Assembly: GCF_027158005.1 (NCBI RefSeq)
Contig: NZ_JAPVLQ010000003.1
Span: forward strand, 186,001 to 250,000
Origin: Rhodococcus sp. H36-A4
GTDB taxonomy: Bacteria > Actinomycetota > Actinomycetes > Mycobacteriales > Mycobacteriaceae
DNA length: 64,000 nt
Direction of reading: 5' to 3'
The notes under the pieces were generated by a model. It had not been told where the DNA came from. It ran no database searches and saw only the letters and a program-made list of their open reading frames with translations. Shown here piece by piece: positions 18,197 to 30,191 of the stretch. Position 1 is the first letter of the stretch; each line of letters starts with the position of its first letter. The position numbers were made by a program, and so were the translations under genes.

Positions 18197-19384
18197 GTGC
18201 AGACAGCCATGACAGCTCCGTCGTCTCTACTGAATTTGGATGACACTGCCGCACTTGCCGCCGCCGATACCGACGGGGCCCTGCGCAGCGCCGCATTGGC
18301 AGGCGCGCAGGTCCGTGCGACCTATGCAGCCGTCGAGGAGTCCGTATCCGAACGGCTGGGCGATCTTCGTCCTCGCAGCGTTGTCTTCGTCGCGGGTCAA
18401 GGTCGCGCGGGTCGGGCCGCATCCATGCTGATCGCCGCAATCGGTGCACGCATCGGTTTTCCACTTGTGCACGCCGCGACGACGCCGCTGTGGGTCGGTC
18501 CGCTCGACGTAGTTGTGATCTCCGGCGACGACGCCGGTGATCCACGCCTCGCCGAATCTACATCCGCAGCCGTTCGCCGGGGCGCCGAAACTGTTCTCGT
18601 CACCCCGGACGAGGGACCACTGCGCTCTGCTGCGGCAGGCCGCGCTGTGTTCCTTCCCCCGAGGGTCGCTGTGCGCGAGCACAACACGTTGATGCGTTAT
18701 CTGGCTGCTGGAACGGCGGTTCTCGCTGCTGTGTCCGATGGCGCCTATCGATCTCTGCTCCCCGATCTGTCCGAAGTCGCAGATCTTCTCGACGCCGAGG
18801 CGGCTCGAAACCATCCGTCGCACGAGGTTTTTCGGAACCCGGCGAAGTCGCTTGCCGCTCAGATCTCGGGCAGCAGGGTTGTGCTGTCCGGTTCGGCAGC
18901 CGTCGACGTCGAACTGGCCCGACACGGTAGTGAGGTTTTGCTGCGCGCTGCCGGCGTCGTGGTGGGGGCGAGTGAACTCTCCGATGTCATCGCCGCCGTC
19001 GTGTCCTCCGGTCGCACAAGCGGTGCAGCACCCGTCGAATACGATGCCTTCTTCCACGACGAGGAGTTCGACGGGCCCCGGCCCGAACAGGCGATTCGAG
19101 TAGTGGTCTTGGCATCCGATTCTTCCGCCGCGTCGGCCGAGCGTCGGACGGCTGCGCTACCGGACTCCGTTGTGATCACGGCGGGCTTACCCGAGTCCGA
19201 TCGGGGGAGCATCGATTTCGGATCGTTTTCGGAGTCTGTGGACGGCCCCGGAGGTTACCGGCGAGAAGCTCGGGGCGGTGCAGAAAACAACACGCACTCT
19301 GCCGGTGAAATAGGGGCAACGGCAGTACTGGCGACGCGGCTGGAAATGGCTGCCGCGTATCTACATTTGATGGGCGGTAAATAG
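18197..19384 (+). CDS. SIS-domain protein, phosphosugar isomerase-like (TobH/Rv3256c type)
   Basis: About 395 residues. The N-terminal part has LRSAALAGAQVRAT and a SIS-like Rossmann core (VVFVAGQGRAGRAASM, LDVVVISGDDAGDPRLAES); the C-terminal region has a second, weaker SIS repeat. This resembles bifunctional phosphoglucose/phosphomannose isomerases but catalytic residues cannot be confirmed. GTG 18197 follows an AAGGAAAGGA sequence; ATG 18209 is equally possible. It lies between manB and manA and ends by overlapping the manA start by one base, suggesting a role in mannose-phosphate metabolism. Confidence 0.85.
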   Translation: MQTAMTAPSSLLNLDDTAALAAADTDGALRSAALAGAQVRATYAAVEESVSERLGDLRPRSVVFVAGQGRAGRAASMLIAAIGARIGFPLVHAATTPLWVGPLDVVVISGDDAGDPRLAESTSAAVRRGAETVLVTPDEGPLRSAAAGRAVFLPPRVAVREHNTLMRYLAAGTAVLAAVSDGAYRSLLPDLSEVADLLDAEAARNHPSHEVFRNPAKSLAAQISGSRVVLSGSAAVDVELARHGSEVLLRAAGVVVGASELSDVIAAVVSSGRTSGAAPVEYDAFFHDEEFDGPRPEQAIRVVVLASDSSAASAERRTAALPDSVVITAGLPESDRGSIDFGSFSESVDGPGGYRREARGGAENNTHSAGEIGATAVLATRLEMAAAYLHLMGGK

Positions 19385-20607
19385 TGCAACCACTGCTCGG
19401 TGCAGTCAGGTCGTATGCGTGGGGATCGAGAACTGTTCTTGCGGCTTTGCAAGGCCGGCCGGTTCCGTCCGAACATCCGGAAGCCGAAATCTGGCTCGGG
19501 GCGCACCCGGCAGATCCAGCAATGGTCGCCGACGGCACCTCGACGCGGTCGCTGCTCAGCGTCATCGATGAGAACCCGGCTTTCGAGCTTGGAGCCGATA
19601 CGTCCGCGACGTACCAGGGAAGGCTGCCCTTTCTGTTGAAATTGCTGGCCGCCGACGAGCCGCTGTCGTTGCAGGCCCATCCGAGCGCGACCCAAGCCGC
19701 CGAGGGATTCGCGCGCGAAGAGTCAGCACGGATTCCGATCGATTCGTCATTGCGGAACTACCGCGATGCGAGCCACAAACCCGAGCTGATCGTTGCGTTG
19801 ACCGAGTTTCACGCGCTTGCCGGATTCAGGTGCCCGCGGCGAACTGTCGAGTTCATCGACGCGCTGAACGTGGACGCTTTGTCCGGGTACCGATCACTTC
19901 TGGCCGACCAGCCTGACGATGCAGGATTGCGGACAGTATTCACTTCCTGGATCACCTTGCCTGGACCTGCCCTCGATGCATTGTTGCCGCTGGTCGCCGA
20001 TGGCTGCATCGAGTATCTCTCGACTCGGGCACAGTCCGACGGTGGTGAATTCGTCGCGGAGGCAAGGACCCTGCTCGAACTCGGAGAGTCCTATCCGGGT
20101 GATGCTGGAGTGCTGGCGGCGTTGCTGCTCAACAGAATTACGTTGACCCCCGGCCAAGGTATTTTTCTCGACGCAGGCAACCTGCACGCCTACTTGACCG
20201 GTACCGGTGTGGAGATCATGGCGAACTCCGACAACGTGTTGCGCGGTGGACTGACCACGAAGCATGTGGATGTACCAGAACTACTTCGGATACTGGATTT
20301 CCGGCCTTCGGAGGTGAAGATCCTCGAAGCGAAGCCCATCATGACAGACACCGTCACCCGGTACGAGACACCGGCGCCGGAGTTTGCGCTGAGCCGTGCC
20401 CTCGTAACGGACGGGTCTTCGGTGAAGTCGGACCGTGAAGGACCGTCGATCGTGCTGTGTACCAAGGGGCGGGTCGTTGTGGACGACGGTGACCGCGAAT
20501 TGGTGCTCGAGCAAGGTTCGGCTGTGTGGATATCCGCGGCGGATCCAGCGTTCACCGCCGCGGCGCTATGGGGAGACGCCGAGATATTTTTCGCGACCGT
20601 CGGGTAG
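19384..20607 (+). CDS. manA: Mannose-6-phosphate isomerase, class I
   Basis: 407 residues, cupin-fold zinc enzyme that converts fructose-6-phosphate to mannose-6-phosphate. Zinc and active-site segments: LSLQAHPSATQA (Gln and His), SHKPELIVAL (His and Glu), and EIMANSDNVLRGGLTTKHVD in the C-terminal cupin. It starts at GTG 19384 overlapping the previous stop. With ManB and the pyrophosphorylase at 10.4 kb the whole route from fructose-6-phosphate to GDP-mannose is encoded in the window. Confidence 0.95.
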   Translation: MQPLLGAVRSYAWGSRTVLAALQGRPVPSEHPEAEIWLGAHPADPAMVADGTSTRSLLSVIDENPAFELGADTSATYQGRLPFLLKLLAADEPLSLQAHPSATQAAEGFAREESARIPIDSSLRNYRDASHKPELIVALTEFHALAGFRCPRRTVEFIDALNVDALSGYRSLLADQPDDAGLRTVFTSWITLPGPALDALLPLVADGCIEYLSTRAQSDGGEFVAEARTLLELGESYPGDAGVLAALLLNRITLTPGQGIFLDAGNLHAYLTGTGVEIMANSDNVLRGGLTTKHVDVPELLRILDFRPSEVKILEAKPIMTDTVTRYETPAPEFALSRALVTDGSSVKSDREGPSIVLCTKGRVVVDDGDRELVLEQGSAVWISAADPAFTAAALWGDAEIFFATVG

Positions 20608-20742
20608 CCTTTCGCCCGATACTGGAACCGTCCGTGTAAGAGCTCCATTCCCCTAGGGTGTTACCACAGGGGCTCCAAGGGGCGTGAACAAGTCGCAAGC
20701 CGAAGACCGTCATTGACCCGATCTCGACAGGTGGAACACGCG

Positions 20743-22254
20743 ATGACCGAAGATCGGCCGAAAAAGAGTCCGCGAACGACAGGGCTGTTCAGGACCAAGT
20801 CCGTAGAGCAGTCCATGAAGGACACCGACGAGCCGGATACCAAACTCCGGAAGGATCTCACTTCGTGGGACCTCACAGTGTTCGGCGTGGCTGTCGTCAT
20901 CGGGGCAGGAATCTTCACGCTCACCGCGCGCACCGCAGGAAATGTTGCCGGTCCCTCGGTGTCGTTGGCGTTTCTTCTCGCTGCAGTCGCGTGTGGGTTG
21001 GCCGCCCTCTGCTATGCCGAGTTCGCCTCGACCGTCCCGGTTGCGGGAAGCGCATACACCTTTTCGTACGCGACCTTCGGCGAGTTCGTCGCATGGATCA
21101 TCGGGTGGGACCTCATCCTCGAGTTCGCGCTGGCGTCGTCGGTGGTAGCGAAGGGGTGGTCGCTGTATCTCGGTGAGGTCATCGGCTCGGCATCGCCGAT
21201 CGTGAAGATCGGCTCGCTCGACTTCGACTGGGGTGCGTTGGTGATCGTCCTCATCATCACGGTACTGCTTGTCAGCGGTACCAAGTTGTCGTCTCGGGTG
21301 TCGTTGGTGGTCACCGCGATCAAGGTCGCTGTCGTGTTGCTCGTGGTCGTTGTCGGCGCGTTCTACATAAAATCGGAGAACTACTCTCCGTACATTCCTC
21401 CATCTCAGGGTGGCTCCACCGAAGAGGGCATTCACCAGTCGCTGTTGTCCTTCGTCACGGGCGCGGGAAGTAGTACCTTCGGGTGGTACGGGTTGCTGGC
21501 CGCGGCCAGCCTCGTTTTCTTTGCCTTCATCGGTTTCGACGTGGTCGCCACGACAGCGGAGGAAACCAAAAACCCACAGAAGGCTTTGCCCCGTGGAATT
21601 CTCGGGTCCCTTGCCATCGTGACCGTGCTCTACGTCGCGGTGACGCTCGTACTGACCGGGATGGTGAACTACACCGAACTCGCTGGTGACGACTCCACTC
21701 TGGCGACGGCATTCGCACTCAACGGCCTCGATTGGGCGAAGAACGTCATCTCGTTCGGCGCTCTGGCCGGATTGACGACCGTAGTCATGGTTTTGATGCT
21801 CGGGCAGACCCGAGTGTTGTTCGCCATGTCGCGTGACGGGCTCGTCCCGCATTCGTTGGCACATACGGGCTCGAGGGGTACCCCGGTACGGATCACGCTT
21901 CTCGTCGGTGGCGTGGTGTCGGTTCTCGCCGCATTCTTTCCGATCGGCACTCTCGAAGAGATGGTGAACATCGGCACGCTCTTCGCATTCGTCCTCGTGT
22001 CGATCGGTGTGGTTGTGCTTCGGCGGACGCGTCCGGACCTTCCTCGCGGATTCAAGGTCCCCCTGATGCCGCTGATTCCGATCCTGGCGGTCGCCTCGTG
22101 CGTGTGGCTGATGGTCAATCTCTCGGTCGAGACGTGGATCAGGTTCGTCGTGTGGATGGCAATCGGCGTCGTAATCTACTTCGCCTACAGCAGGAAGAAC
22201 GCAAACAAGACCATCCGTGCGCGCGAAGCGGCCTACGCACGCGACTCGAAATAA
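20743..22254 (+). CDS. APC-family amino-acid permease
   Basis: 503 residues with about 12 TM helices. The N-terminal consensus VVIGAGIFTLTARTAG and AGSAYTFSYATFGEFVAWIIGW mark the cationic amino-acid/APC superfamily; FIGFDVVATTAEETKNPQ and a conserved late-helix segment RVLFAMSRDGL are also present. It imports amino acids by proton symport or antiport; substrate is not inferable. ATG 20743 has AGGTGG about 9 nt upstream. It corresponds to the Rv3253c position next to alkB. Confidence 0.92.
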   Translation: MTEDRPKKSPRTTGLFRTKSVEQSMKDTDEPDTKLRKDLTSWDLTVFGVAVVIGAGIFTLTARTAGNVAGPSVSLAFLLAAVACGLAALCYAEFASTVPVAGSAYTFSYATFGEFVAWIIGWDLILEFALASSVVAKGWSLYLGEVIGSASPIVKIGSLDFDWGALVIVLIITVLLVSGTKLSSRVSLVVTAIKVAVVLLVVVVGAFYIKSENYSPYIPPSQGGSTEEGIHQSLLSFVTGAGSSTFGWYGLLAAASLVFFAFIGFDVVATTAEETKNPQKALPRGILGSLAIVTVLYVAVTLVLTGMVNYTELAGDDSTLATAFALNGLDWAKNVISFGALAGLTTVVMVLMLGQTRVLFAMSRDGLVPHSLAHTGSRGTPVRITLLVGGVVSVLAAFFPIGTLEEMVNIGTLFAFVLVSIGVVVLRRTRPDLPRGFKVPLMPLIPILAVASCVWLMVNLSVETWIRFVVWMAIGVVIYFAYSRKNANKTIRAREAAYARDSK

Positions 22255-22346
22255 CCACCATCGCGCTTGGAAAAACTCATTTACGGGCCAGTAGGAATGT
22301 TATAGGCTGCGCGAGCCAGCTTCGGGTCGAGTTTTAGGGGTGTGGG

Positions 22347-23669
22347 TTGAGTCAGGCCGACCGTAACTGCGCGGTTGTCGACGAGGTCTCCGTCGGTAGC
22401 GTCTCTCCCCATGTAGCCCTGCGCCCCGAGCGCGAGGCGTCGTGTGCGTCCACGTCGGCGAGCGATGTACCGTCGATCACCGCCGCGCAGCCTGTAACAG
22501 CTGAAAACCGGCGAGGCTACAAGCGGTATTTATGGCTGCTCGGTCTACTTGCGCCCGCTTCGGCTTTGTTGCCTTCGCAATTGGTCCTGTGGACCGGCAT
22601 GCCGATATTTTGGTGGAGCGGCTTGATGGTCTTCTTCGTTATCATTCCGGTCCTCGACAAGGTGGCCGGTGAGGACGGTGACAATCCGTCCGACACCGAT
22701 GTGTCGTCGATGCAGGAAGACAAGTTCTATCGATGGTGCACCTATGCCTTTTTGCCCATTCAATTTTTCACGTTGCTGGTCGCGTGCTGGATGTGGTCTT
22801 TCGGAGATTTGACGATCATCGACAGGATCGGTCTGGCCGTCACGGTCGGCCTCGTCGCCGGAACTGGGATCAATGCGGCGCACGAGTTGGGCCACCGGGT
22901 CGAAAGGCACGAACGTTGGCTTGCCAAAGTTGCTTTGACGCAGACCTTCTACGGACATTTTTACGTCGAGCACAACCGCGGACATCACGTCAAAGTGGCA
23001 ACTCCCGATGATCCTGCCAGTTCACGGCTAGGGGAGAATCTGTGGACTTTCCTGCCTCGGACTGTGGTTCTGGGGTTGATATCGGCGTGGCATCTGGAAA
23101 CGCAGAGGTTGGCTCGCGAGAGCATCCGACCTTGGAGCATCCGTAACAACCTTGTGCATTCGTGGTTGATGAGTGCAGTGCTGTTCGCGCTGCTGGCGCT
23201 GGCATTCGGGCCCGAAATTCTGCCGTACCTCGTGCTGCAGGCCGTCGTCGGTTTCTTGTTGTTGGAAACGGTCAACTATGTCGAGCACTATGGATTGCTT
23301 CGGGAAAAGAACGCTCGGGGGCGTTACGTCAGGTGCTCGTCACGGCACAGCTGGAACAGCGACCGACTGTGCACGAACATATTTCTCTATCACCTGCAGC
23401 GGCACAGTGATCATCATGCCAATCCGTCCAAGCGTTATCAGGTCCTTCGTACCTGCGACGAGGCGCCGCAGTTGCCGGCCGGATACGCAACGATGGTGAT
23501 GATGGCCGCGTTCCCACCACTGTGGCGTCGGGTCATGGACCCGCGGGTCATTGCCCACTACGGCGGCGATGTGAGCCGAGCGAACATCCTTCCCCGTAAG
23601 CGCGAGAAGATTCTTCGGGCATACGCAGCGCCCGGATGCGTACAGGCTCGGATGACCAAATGTAGGTAG
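22347..23669 (+). CDS. alkB: Alkane 1-monooxygenase AlkB
   Basis: 440 residues, integral-membrane di-iron hydroxylase that oxidises medium-chain n-alkanes to alcohols. The four AlkB histidine motifs are intact: HELGHR, HNRGHHVKVATPDDP, NYVEHYGL and LQRHSDHHAN, between six helices. The likely start is TTG 22347. The first ~50 residues are a poorly conserved cytoplasmic leader. Typical alkB operons continue with two rubredoxin genes and a TetR regulator; here ahcY follows after 65 bp, and no rubredoxin domain is fused, so electron donors must be encoded elsewhere. Confidence 0.95.
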   Translation: MSQADRNCAVVDEVSVGSVSPHVALRPEREASCASTSASDVPSITAAQPVTAENRRGYKRYLWLLGLLAPASALLPSQLVLWTGMPIFWWSGLMVFFVIIPVLDKVAGEDGDNPSDTDVSSMQEDKFYRWCTYAFLPIQFFTLLVACWMWSFGDLTIIDRIGLAVTVGLVAGTGINAAHELGHRVERHERWLAKVALTQTFYGHFYVEHNRGHHVKVATPDDPASSRLGENLWTFLPRTVVLGLISAWHLETQRLARESIRPWSIRNNLVHSWLMSAVLFALLALAFGPEILPYLVLQAVVGFLLLETVNYVEHYGLLREKNARGRYVRCSSRHSWNSDRLCTNIFLYHLQRHSDHHANPSKRYQVLRTCDEAPQLPAGYATMVMMAAFPPLWRRVMDPRVIAHYGGDVSRANILPRKREKILRAYAAPGCVQARMTKCR

Positions 23670-23734
23670 CGCGAACCCTCAGCGCGTCGACCCGATAGCC
23701 TGAATGAGAACTTCACGCAATCAGGAGAGGCAAG

Positions 23735-25255
<1,521 letters not shown>

Positions 25256-25271
25256 TCCGGACGCGGTAGCC

Positions 25272-25937
25272 GTGGGAAAATTGCTGGTGATCGAGGGAGT
25301 CGACGGGGCGGGCAAGAACACCCTGGCCCGTCGGCTCGTCTCGGCATGGGAGCGCGAGGGCCTCGAGGTTGCTCGCGTCGGGTTCCCGCGGTACGGATCG
25401 TCGGTTCATGCCGATCTCGCTGCCGAGGCGTTGCGCGGTGAGCACGGCGATACCGCGGCGAGTGTGCACGCGATGGCTTTGCTGTTCGCCCTGGATCGAC
25501 GGGATGCGGCAGAGATGATCCGAAAGCTGCTCTTGCGCAACGATATCGTTCTGTTGGACCGATATGTTGCCTCGAATGCCGCATATACTGCTGCACGACT
25601 CGAAGAGCAGGCCGACGGTGCTGGGGTCGAATGGATTCGAGCTCTCGAATTCGAACGATTCGGGGTGCCGATTCCTGATGTGCAGATCCTGCTGGACATC
25701 CCCGTCGAACTCGCCGCCGAACGTGCTGCGGCACGTGAGAAAGAGGATTCGACTCGAGTCAGAGACTCCTACGAGCGTGACTCCTCGCTTCAAAGCAGGA
25801 CTTCAGCAGCCTATTGCGGGTTGGCCGCCGCGAACTGGGTGTCACCGTGGGAGGTGATCGGCGGGGACGTAGATCCGACCCAACTCGCCGCGCACCTGGT
25901 CAATGAGACATCTGACGGCATGAAAGTGACACCATAG
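25272..25937 (+). CDS. tmk: Thymidylate kinase
   Basis: 221 residues. It phosphorylates dTMP to dTDP. Walker A is IEGVDGAGKNT, the DRY-type motif is LLDRYVASNAAY, and FPRYGSSVHADLAAEAL is the mycobacterial-type dTMP-binding segment. GTG 25272 is used because the P-loop follows at once. It lies 16 bp after ahcY and 4 bp before mtrA, so the ahcY-tmk-mtrA-mtrB-lpqB set is one transcription unit or nearly so. Confidence 0.94.
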   Translation: MGKLLVIEGVDGAGKNTLARRLVSAWEREGLEVARVGFPRYGSSVHADLAAEALRGEHGDTAASVHAMALLFALDRRDAAEMIRKLLLRNDIVLLDRYVASNAAYTAARLEEQADGAGVEWIRALEFERFGVPIPDVQILLDIPVELAAERAAAREKEDSTRVRDSYERDSSLQSRTSAAYCGLAAANWVSPWEVIGGDVDPTQLAAHLVNETSDGMKVTP

Positions 25938-25941
25938 GAAC

Positions 25942-26619
25942 ATGAAGCCCCGGATTCTTGTAGTCGACGACGATTCGGCTCTGGCCGAAATGCTCACCAT
26001 CGTCCTTCGTGGCGAGGGTTTCGAGCCTTTCGTCGTCGGTGACGGCACGCAAGCTCTTGCCGCGGTTCGCGAGAACCGACCCGATCTGGTGTTGCTGGAT
26101 TTGATGCTTCCAGGTATGAACGGCATCGACGTGTGCCGAGTTCTACGTGCAGATTCGGGAGTGCCGATCGTGATGTTGACGGCAAAGACCGACACGGTCG
26201 ACGTCGTTCTCGGGCTCGAATCCGGCGCAGACGACTACATCATGAAGCCGTTCAAGCCGAAGGAACTGGTCGCTCGTGTTCGGGCGCGATTGCGCCGCAC
26301 CGAGGACGAGCCGGCCGAATTGTTGTCCATTGCCGACATCGTGATCGACGTCCCTGCCCACAAGGTGAGCAGGGGGGACGAGCTCGTGTCCTTGACCCCG
26401 CTCGAGTTCGATCTTCTGGTGGCGCTTGCTCGCAAACCGCGGCAGGTATTCACTCGTGAGGTGCTTCTGGAACAGGTGTGGGGTTACCGCCATGCCGCTG
26501 ACACACGTCTGGTCAATGTTCACGTTCAGCGCCTGCGTGCGAAGGTCGAGAAGGACGCCGAGAACCCAGAAGTCGTTCTGACCGTGAGAGGGGTCGGCTA
26601 CAAGGCCGGACCGCCGTGA
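25942..26619 (+). CDS. mtrA: Response regulator MtrA
   Basis: 225 residues, almost identical to mycobacterial MtrA. Receiver with D9/D10/D11 and phospho-acceptor D53 in [19 protein letters not shown]; long identical stretch around [17 protein letters not shown]; winged-helix output domain ending [11 protein letters not shown]. MtrA governs cell-division, peptidoglycan-hydrolase and replication genes and is essential in mycobacteria. Its stop overlaps the mtrB start. Confidence 0.98.
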   Translation: MKPRILVVDDDSALAEMLTIVLRGEGFEPFVVGDGTQALAAVRENRPDLVLLDLMLPGMNGIDVCRVLRADSGVPIVMLTAKTDTVDVVLGLESGADDYIMKPFKPKELVARVRARLRRTEDEPAELLSIADIVIDVPAHKVSRGDELVSLTPLEFDLLVALARKPRQVFTREVLLEQVWGYRHAADTRLVNVHVQRLRAKVEKDAENPEVVLTVRGVGYKAGPP

Positions 26620-28370
26620 TCCGTTTTTCCCACTCTCGGCGGCGAATCAACGGAACGTTCTCGCCGCTGTTGCGCTGGTTGCGTTCGCTCAGTACTGCGC
26701 TCGGTCATGCGTGGCGGCGTTCGCTTCAGCTGCGCGTGGTGGTCTCGACTCTGACGTTGTCGCTGGTCGTCATCACCATTCTCGGGGTTGTTCTGACCAG
26801 CCAGATAACCGATCGTCTGCTGGAGGCGAAGATCACCGCTGCCACCGAGGAACTCGATCGTTCCCGTACCACTGTCGAAGGGTCGCTGGCCGGAGCGGAC
26901 GACTCGAGCGGGCTGAGTACCCGTCTCGAGCGCGCCCGTGCACAGTTGACCAGTCGCGACGTCGATGCCGGGCAGGCATCCGGGTCCGCGGGCACCTTCG
27001 ACCCGGTGCTGATCGTCGAAGGCGACGGTGTTCGCAGTGACGCCTCGGTCGGTCCCGTCGATCATATTCCGGCAAGCTTGCGTGAGTTCGTCAAGCAGGG
27101 CTTGATCAGCTATCAGTACGCGACTGTCTCCGACAACGAGGGCGGCTACTCCGGGCCGGCATTGATCATGGGTTCACCCACCGGGTCCGATATTGCCGGG
27201 CTCGAGCTGTATCTGGTGTTCCCACTCGGGAGCGAGGACAGAACACTCTCACTTGTCCGCGGAACGCTCCTCATCGGTGCTGTCGTGCTGTTGGTCCTAC
27301 TTGCAGCGATATCGATGCTCGTCGCCAGGCAAGTGGTCCTTCCGATTCGCTCGGCCTCACGTATCGCCGTTCGATTCGCCGATGGACGACTCAAGGAGCG
27401 AATGCCGGTGCGTGGTGAGGACGACATGGCGCGCCTTGCCATGTCGTTCAACGAGATGGCGGAAAGTCTGTCCAAACAGATCACTCAGCTCGAAGAGTTC
27501 GGAAACCTGCAGCGGCGTTTCACCTCCGATGTGAGCCACGAGCTTCGAACGCCGCTGACGACGGTGCGCATGGCCGCAGATCTGATTCACGATGGCAGTG
27601 CAGATCTCGATCCGGCCTTGCGGAGATCCTCTGAGTTGTTGGTCAACGAGCTGGACAGGTTCGAGACGCTGCTCGGGGATTTACTCGAGATCAGCCGCCA
27701 CGATGCAGGTGTCGCCGAACTCGCCGCCGAGCAACTCGATCTACGGATGTGTGCGCGAGCCGCAGTGTCCACGGTGCGGCATTTGGCTCGGGAGACTGGC
27801 ACCGAGGTCATCCTGGACATGCCCGATCATGCCGTCATCGCCGAGGTGGATCCGCGTCGTGTAGAGCGAATTCTGCGAAACCTGCTTGCCAATGCTCTCG
27901 ATCACGGTGAAGGGAAGCCGGTTTTGTTACGACTTCGAGCCAATGCCGACGCTGCGGCCTTTGTCGTTCGAGATCAAGGAGTGGGACTGCGTCCAGGTGA
28001 GGAGAAGCTCGTTTTCAATCGCTTCTGGCGTTCGGATCCTTCTCGCGTGCGCAGATCGGGCGGGACCGGACTCGGCCTTGCCATCAGCGTCGAGGATGCA
28101 CGGTTGCACGACGGGAAGCTCGAGGCGTGGGGCGCTGTGGGTGAAGGCGCATGCTTCCGGTTGACGTTGCCGCTCGTGCGAGGCCACAAAGTGATCGGAA
28201 GTCCATTGCCCCTGAAGCCGAGCACTCGGCGTTACTCACAGGGCCAGCCGCTTCCCTCGTCGACCTCGCGCACCGACGCGCCGCCGACGGCGGACGCAGA
28301 GCACCCGGCGTTGACGCCTGCGGTGTCCAGCGAGTCGACGGACCCTTCGAACCCGTCGGACTCATCGTGA
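26616..28370 (+). CDS. mtrB: Sensor kinase MtrB
   Basis: 584 residues. Two TM helices (about 38-62 and 210-232) flank an extracytoplasmic region of about 150 residues, followed by HAMP, the H-box [18 protein letters not shown] with H308, N-box [13 protein letters not shown], and ATP-lid [11 protein letters not shown] Ser/Pro/Thr-rich tail follows. GTG 26616 overlaps the mtrA stop as GTGA; the end overlaps lpqB the same way. MtrB phosphorylates MtrA and localises to the septum in mycobacteria. Confidence 0.97.
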   Translation: MIRFSHSRRRINGTFSPLLRWLRSLSTALGHAWRRSLQLRVVVSTLTLSLVVITILGVVLTSQITDRLLEAKITAATEELDRSRTTVEGSLAGADDSSGLSTRLERARAQLTSRDVDAGQASGSAGTFDPVLIVEGDGVRSDASVGPVDHIPASLREFVKQGLISYQYATVSDNEGGYSGPALIMGSPTGSDIAGLELYLVFPLGSEDRTLSLVRGTLLIGAVVLLVLLAAISMLVARQVVLPIRSASRIAVRFADGRLKERMPVRGEDDMARLAMSFNEMAESLSKQITQLEEFGNLQRRFTSDVSHELRTPLTTVRMAADLIHDGSADLDPALRRSSELLVNELDRFETLLGDLLEISRHDAGVAELAAEQLDLRMCARAAVSTVRHLARETGTEVILDMPDHAVIAEVDPRRVERILRNLLANALDHGEGKPVLLRLRANADAAAFVVRDQGVGLRPGEEKLVFNRFWRSDPSRVRRSGGTGLGLAISVEDARLHDGKLEAWGAVGEGACFRLTLPLVRGHKVIGSPLPLKPSTRRYSQGQPLPSSTSRTDAPPTADAEHPALTPAVSSESTDPSNPSDSS

Positions 28371-30139
28371 TCCGGCAGTGTTCGGCGACCGTTGCGGCTG
28401 TGCTGGTCGTTCTCCTGTCCTTCGCAGGATGCGCAAGTCTGCCCGAATCGTCGACCCCCCAGGCAATAGGTTCGATCACAGGAGGGGCAGCGTCGACTAC
28501 GCCGCCACCGCCGGCGGAAGGACGTGAGCCCGATCTGCTCGTACGCGACTTTCTCGTGGCGAGCGCGAATTCGGCGAATCGCCATCAAGCTGCACGTCAA
28601 TATTTGACACGCGAGGCCTCCGGTAGCTGGGACGACGGAGCCAAAACCGTCGTGGCGGACAGAATCGACCTGTTGTCCGGTCCTCGCACTTCGGATGAGT
28701 CGGAGTACACGATTCGATCCAACACCGTGGGCGTCCTCGCGTCGGGTGGTGACTATCAGGCCGGTGCAGGCACGGTTGACTCGACGATTCGGATGGTCAA
28801 AGTCGACGGGGAGTGGCGCATCGACGAGCTTCCTCCAGGCGTACTGATCGATCGCTCGCAGTTCTTCAATGCCTATCAACGCCAGTCCTTGTTTTTCGTC
28901 GATCCGCTCGGTGCTGCGTTGGTTCCTGACGTCCGGTGGCTCACCGGGTCTCCTGATCAACTGGCCAACCAGCTCGTGCAATTGCTCATCGACGGGCCGA
29001 AACAGACGTTGGCGCCGGCGGTGTCGAACGAATTGTCGAACAATGTCGGTGTTCGTGGGCCGATCACCAAGGCCGATGGTCGAACAACACAGGTCGGCGT
29101 CGGTGCAGGCGGAGTGAAAATCGATTTCGGCGGACTGCAGTCGATGGATACGAAGAATCGTGAGTTACTTGCTGCCCAGGTCGTCTGGACATTGGCATCG
29201 GCGGATATATCCGGTCCGTACGTTCTGCTCGCCGACGGACAACCTCTCGATGACGACAAGCCGGACGGGTGGACGACCGCAGATGTCGGTTCTCTCGATC
29301 CGTTGGGTACACCCGAGACTGCAGTTGGTCTGCACGCGTTGGTCGCCGGGCAACTGATGTCGGTAGAGGATTACGGTGCCGTTCCTGTTCCAGGATATTT
29401 CGGCACCGTCAACAATCTGCGTAGCGTCGCGCTGTCGAACGACGGAACGCTGGTGGCCGGCGTAGCAGACACTGGCCGCCCGGTGCCCGAGCCGTCCTCG
29501 ACATTGATGATCGGTGGGTACGACAGTGGTGCCTTCCCCGTGGCGGAGGGGCAGTCGATCACCAGACCTTCCTGGGGTGCCGACAACAACGCGGCGTGGG
29601 CTGTCATCGACGGAACGAATGTGATTCGCGCAGCACGGGATCCAGCGACGGGGCAGGTGTCGGTCGTTCCGGTGGATGCCACCGCCGTCACTGCGCTCGG
29701 TGTGAGGATCACCGACCTACGGCTATCACGCGACGGCGTCCGGGCGGCCATGATCGTCGACGGGTTGGTATACGTCGCGTCGGTCGTGCGCAAGGAGAAT
29801 GGCTCGTACTCCCTTATGTCTCCCAAGGCGGTCGCGAACGGTCTCGGCAGCGACGCTCTTGCGTTGGACTGGAGTACCGGCGATGCCATCGTCATCGTGC
29901 GTATCGCGACCGACGTGCCGGTAGTGCAGGTTACGACCGACGGTTCGCGCCTCGACGCGCTTCCGAGCCGGAACCTGACGACCCCGGTTCTCTCTGTCGA
30001 CGCGTCGCCGACGAACGAGTACGTCGCGGATTCGCGCGCAGTGTTTCAGCTGAACAACGGAGATCCCGCCGGCGACCGCTACTGGCGTGAAGTGGCCGGA
30101 CTGGCGGGAGTGAAAGCGATACCGATTCTGCCAGGCTGA
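28367..30139 (+). CDS. lpqB: Lipoprotein LpqB (MtrAB accessory)
   Basis: 590 residues. A signal peptide ends in LLSFAGC with lipid-attachment C22; position -3 is Phe, unusual for a lipobox but the rest fits. A GerMN-like domain (about 200-320) precedes a C-terminal beta-propeller-like region (about 345-590). LpqB interacts with MtrB outside the membrane and tunes MtrA phosphorylation. GTG 28367 overlaps the mtrB stop as GTGA; upstream in-frame sequence within mtrB is not part of the protein. Confidence 0.95.
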   Translation: MIRQCSATVAAVLVVLLSFAGCASLPESSTPQAIGSITGGAASTTPPPPAEGREPDLLVRDFLVASANSANRHQAARQYLTREASGSWDDGAKTVVADRIDLLSGPRTSDESEYTIRSNTVGVLASGGDYQAGAGTVDSTIRMVKVDGEWRIDELPPGVLIDRSQFFNAYQRQSLFFVDPLGAALVPDVRWLTGSPDQLANQLVQLLIDGPKQTLAPAVSNELSNNVGVRGPITKADGRTTQVGVGAGGVKIDFGGLQSMDTKNRELLAAQVVWTLASADISGPYVLLADGQPLDDDKPDGWTTADVGSLDPLGTPETAVGLHALVAGQLMSVEDYGAVPVPGYFGTVNNLRSVALSNDGTLVAGVADTGRPVPEPSSTLMIGGYDSGAFPVAEGQSITRPSWGADNNAAWAVIDGTNVIRAARDPATGQVSVVPVDATAVTALGVRITDLRLSRDGVRAAMIVDGLVYVASVVRKENGSYSLMSPKAVANGLGSDALALDWSTGDAIVIVRIATDVPVVQVTTDGSRLDALPSRNLTTPVLSVDASPTNEYVADSRAVFQLNNGDPAGDRYWREVAGLAGVKAIPILPG

Positions 30140-30191
30140 GTGCCGAGACCGGCAGAAAACGCTGTCGTACCCGGCTGCTTTGATTCGCCGT

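Noticed and set aside
20638-20690. Possible terminator after manA
   Set aside because: Only 5-bp arms with a 13-nt loop were found, too weak to list.
20710-21864. Long open frame opposite the amino-acid permease
   Set aside because: Highly charged composition typical of the antisense of a hydrophobic protein; no family features.
23670-23734. SAH riboswitch before ahcY
   Set aside because: Only 65 bp are available and no suitable conserved stem or pseudoknot was seen.
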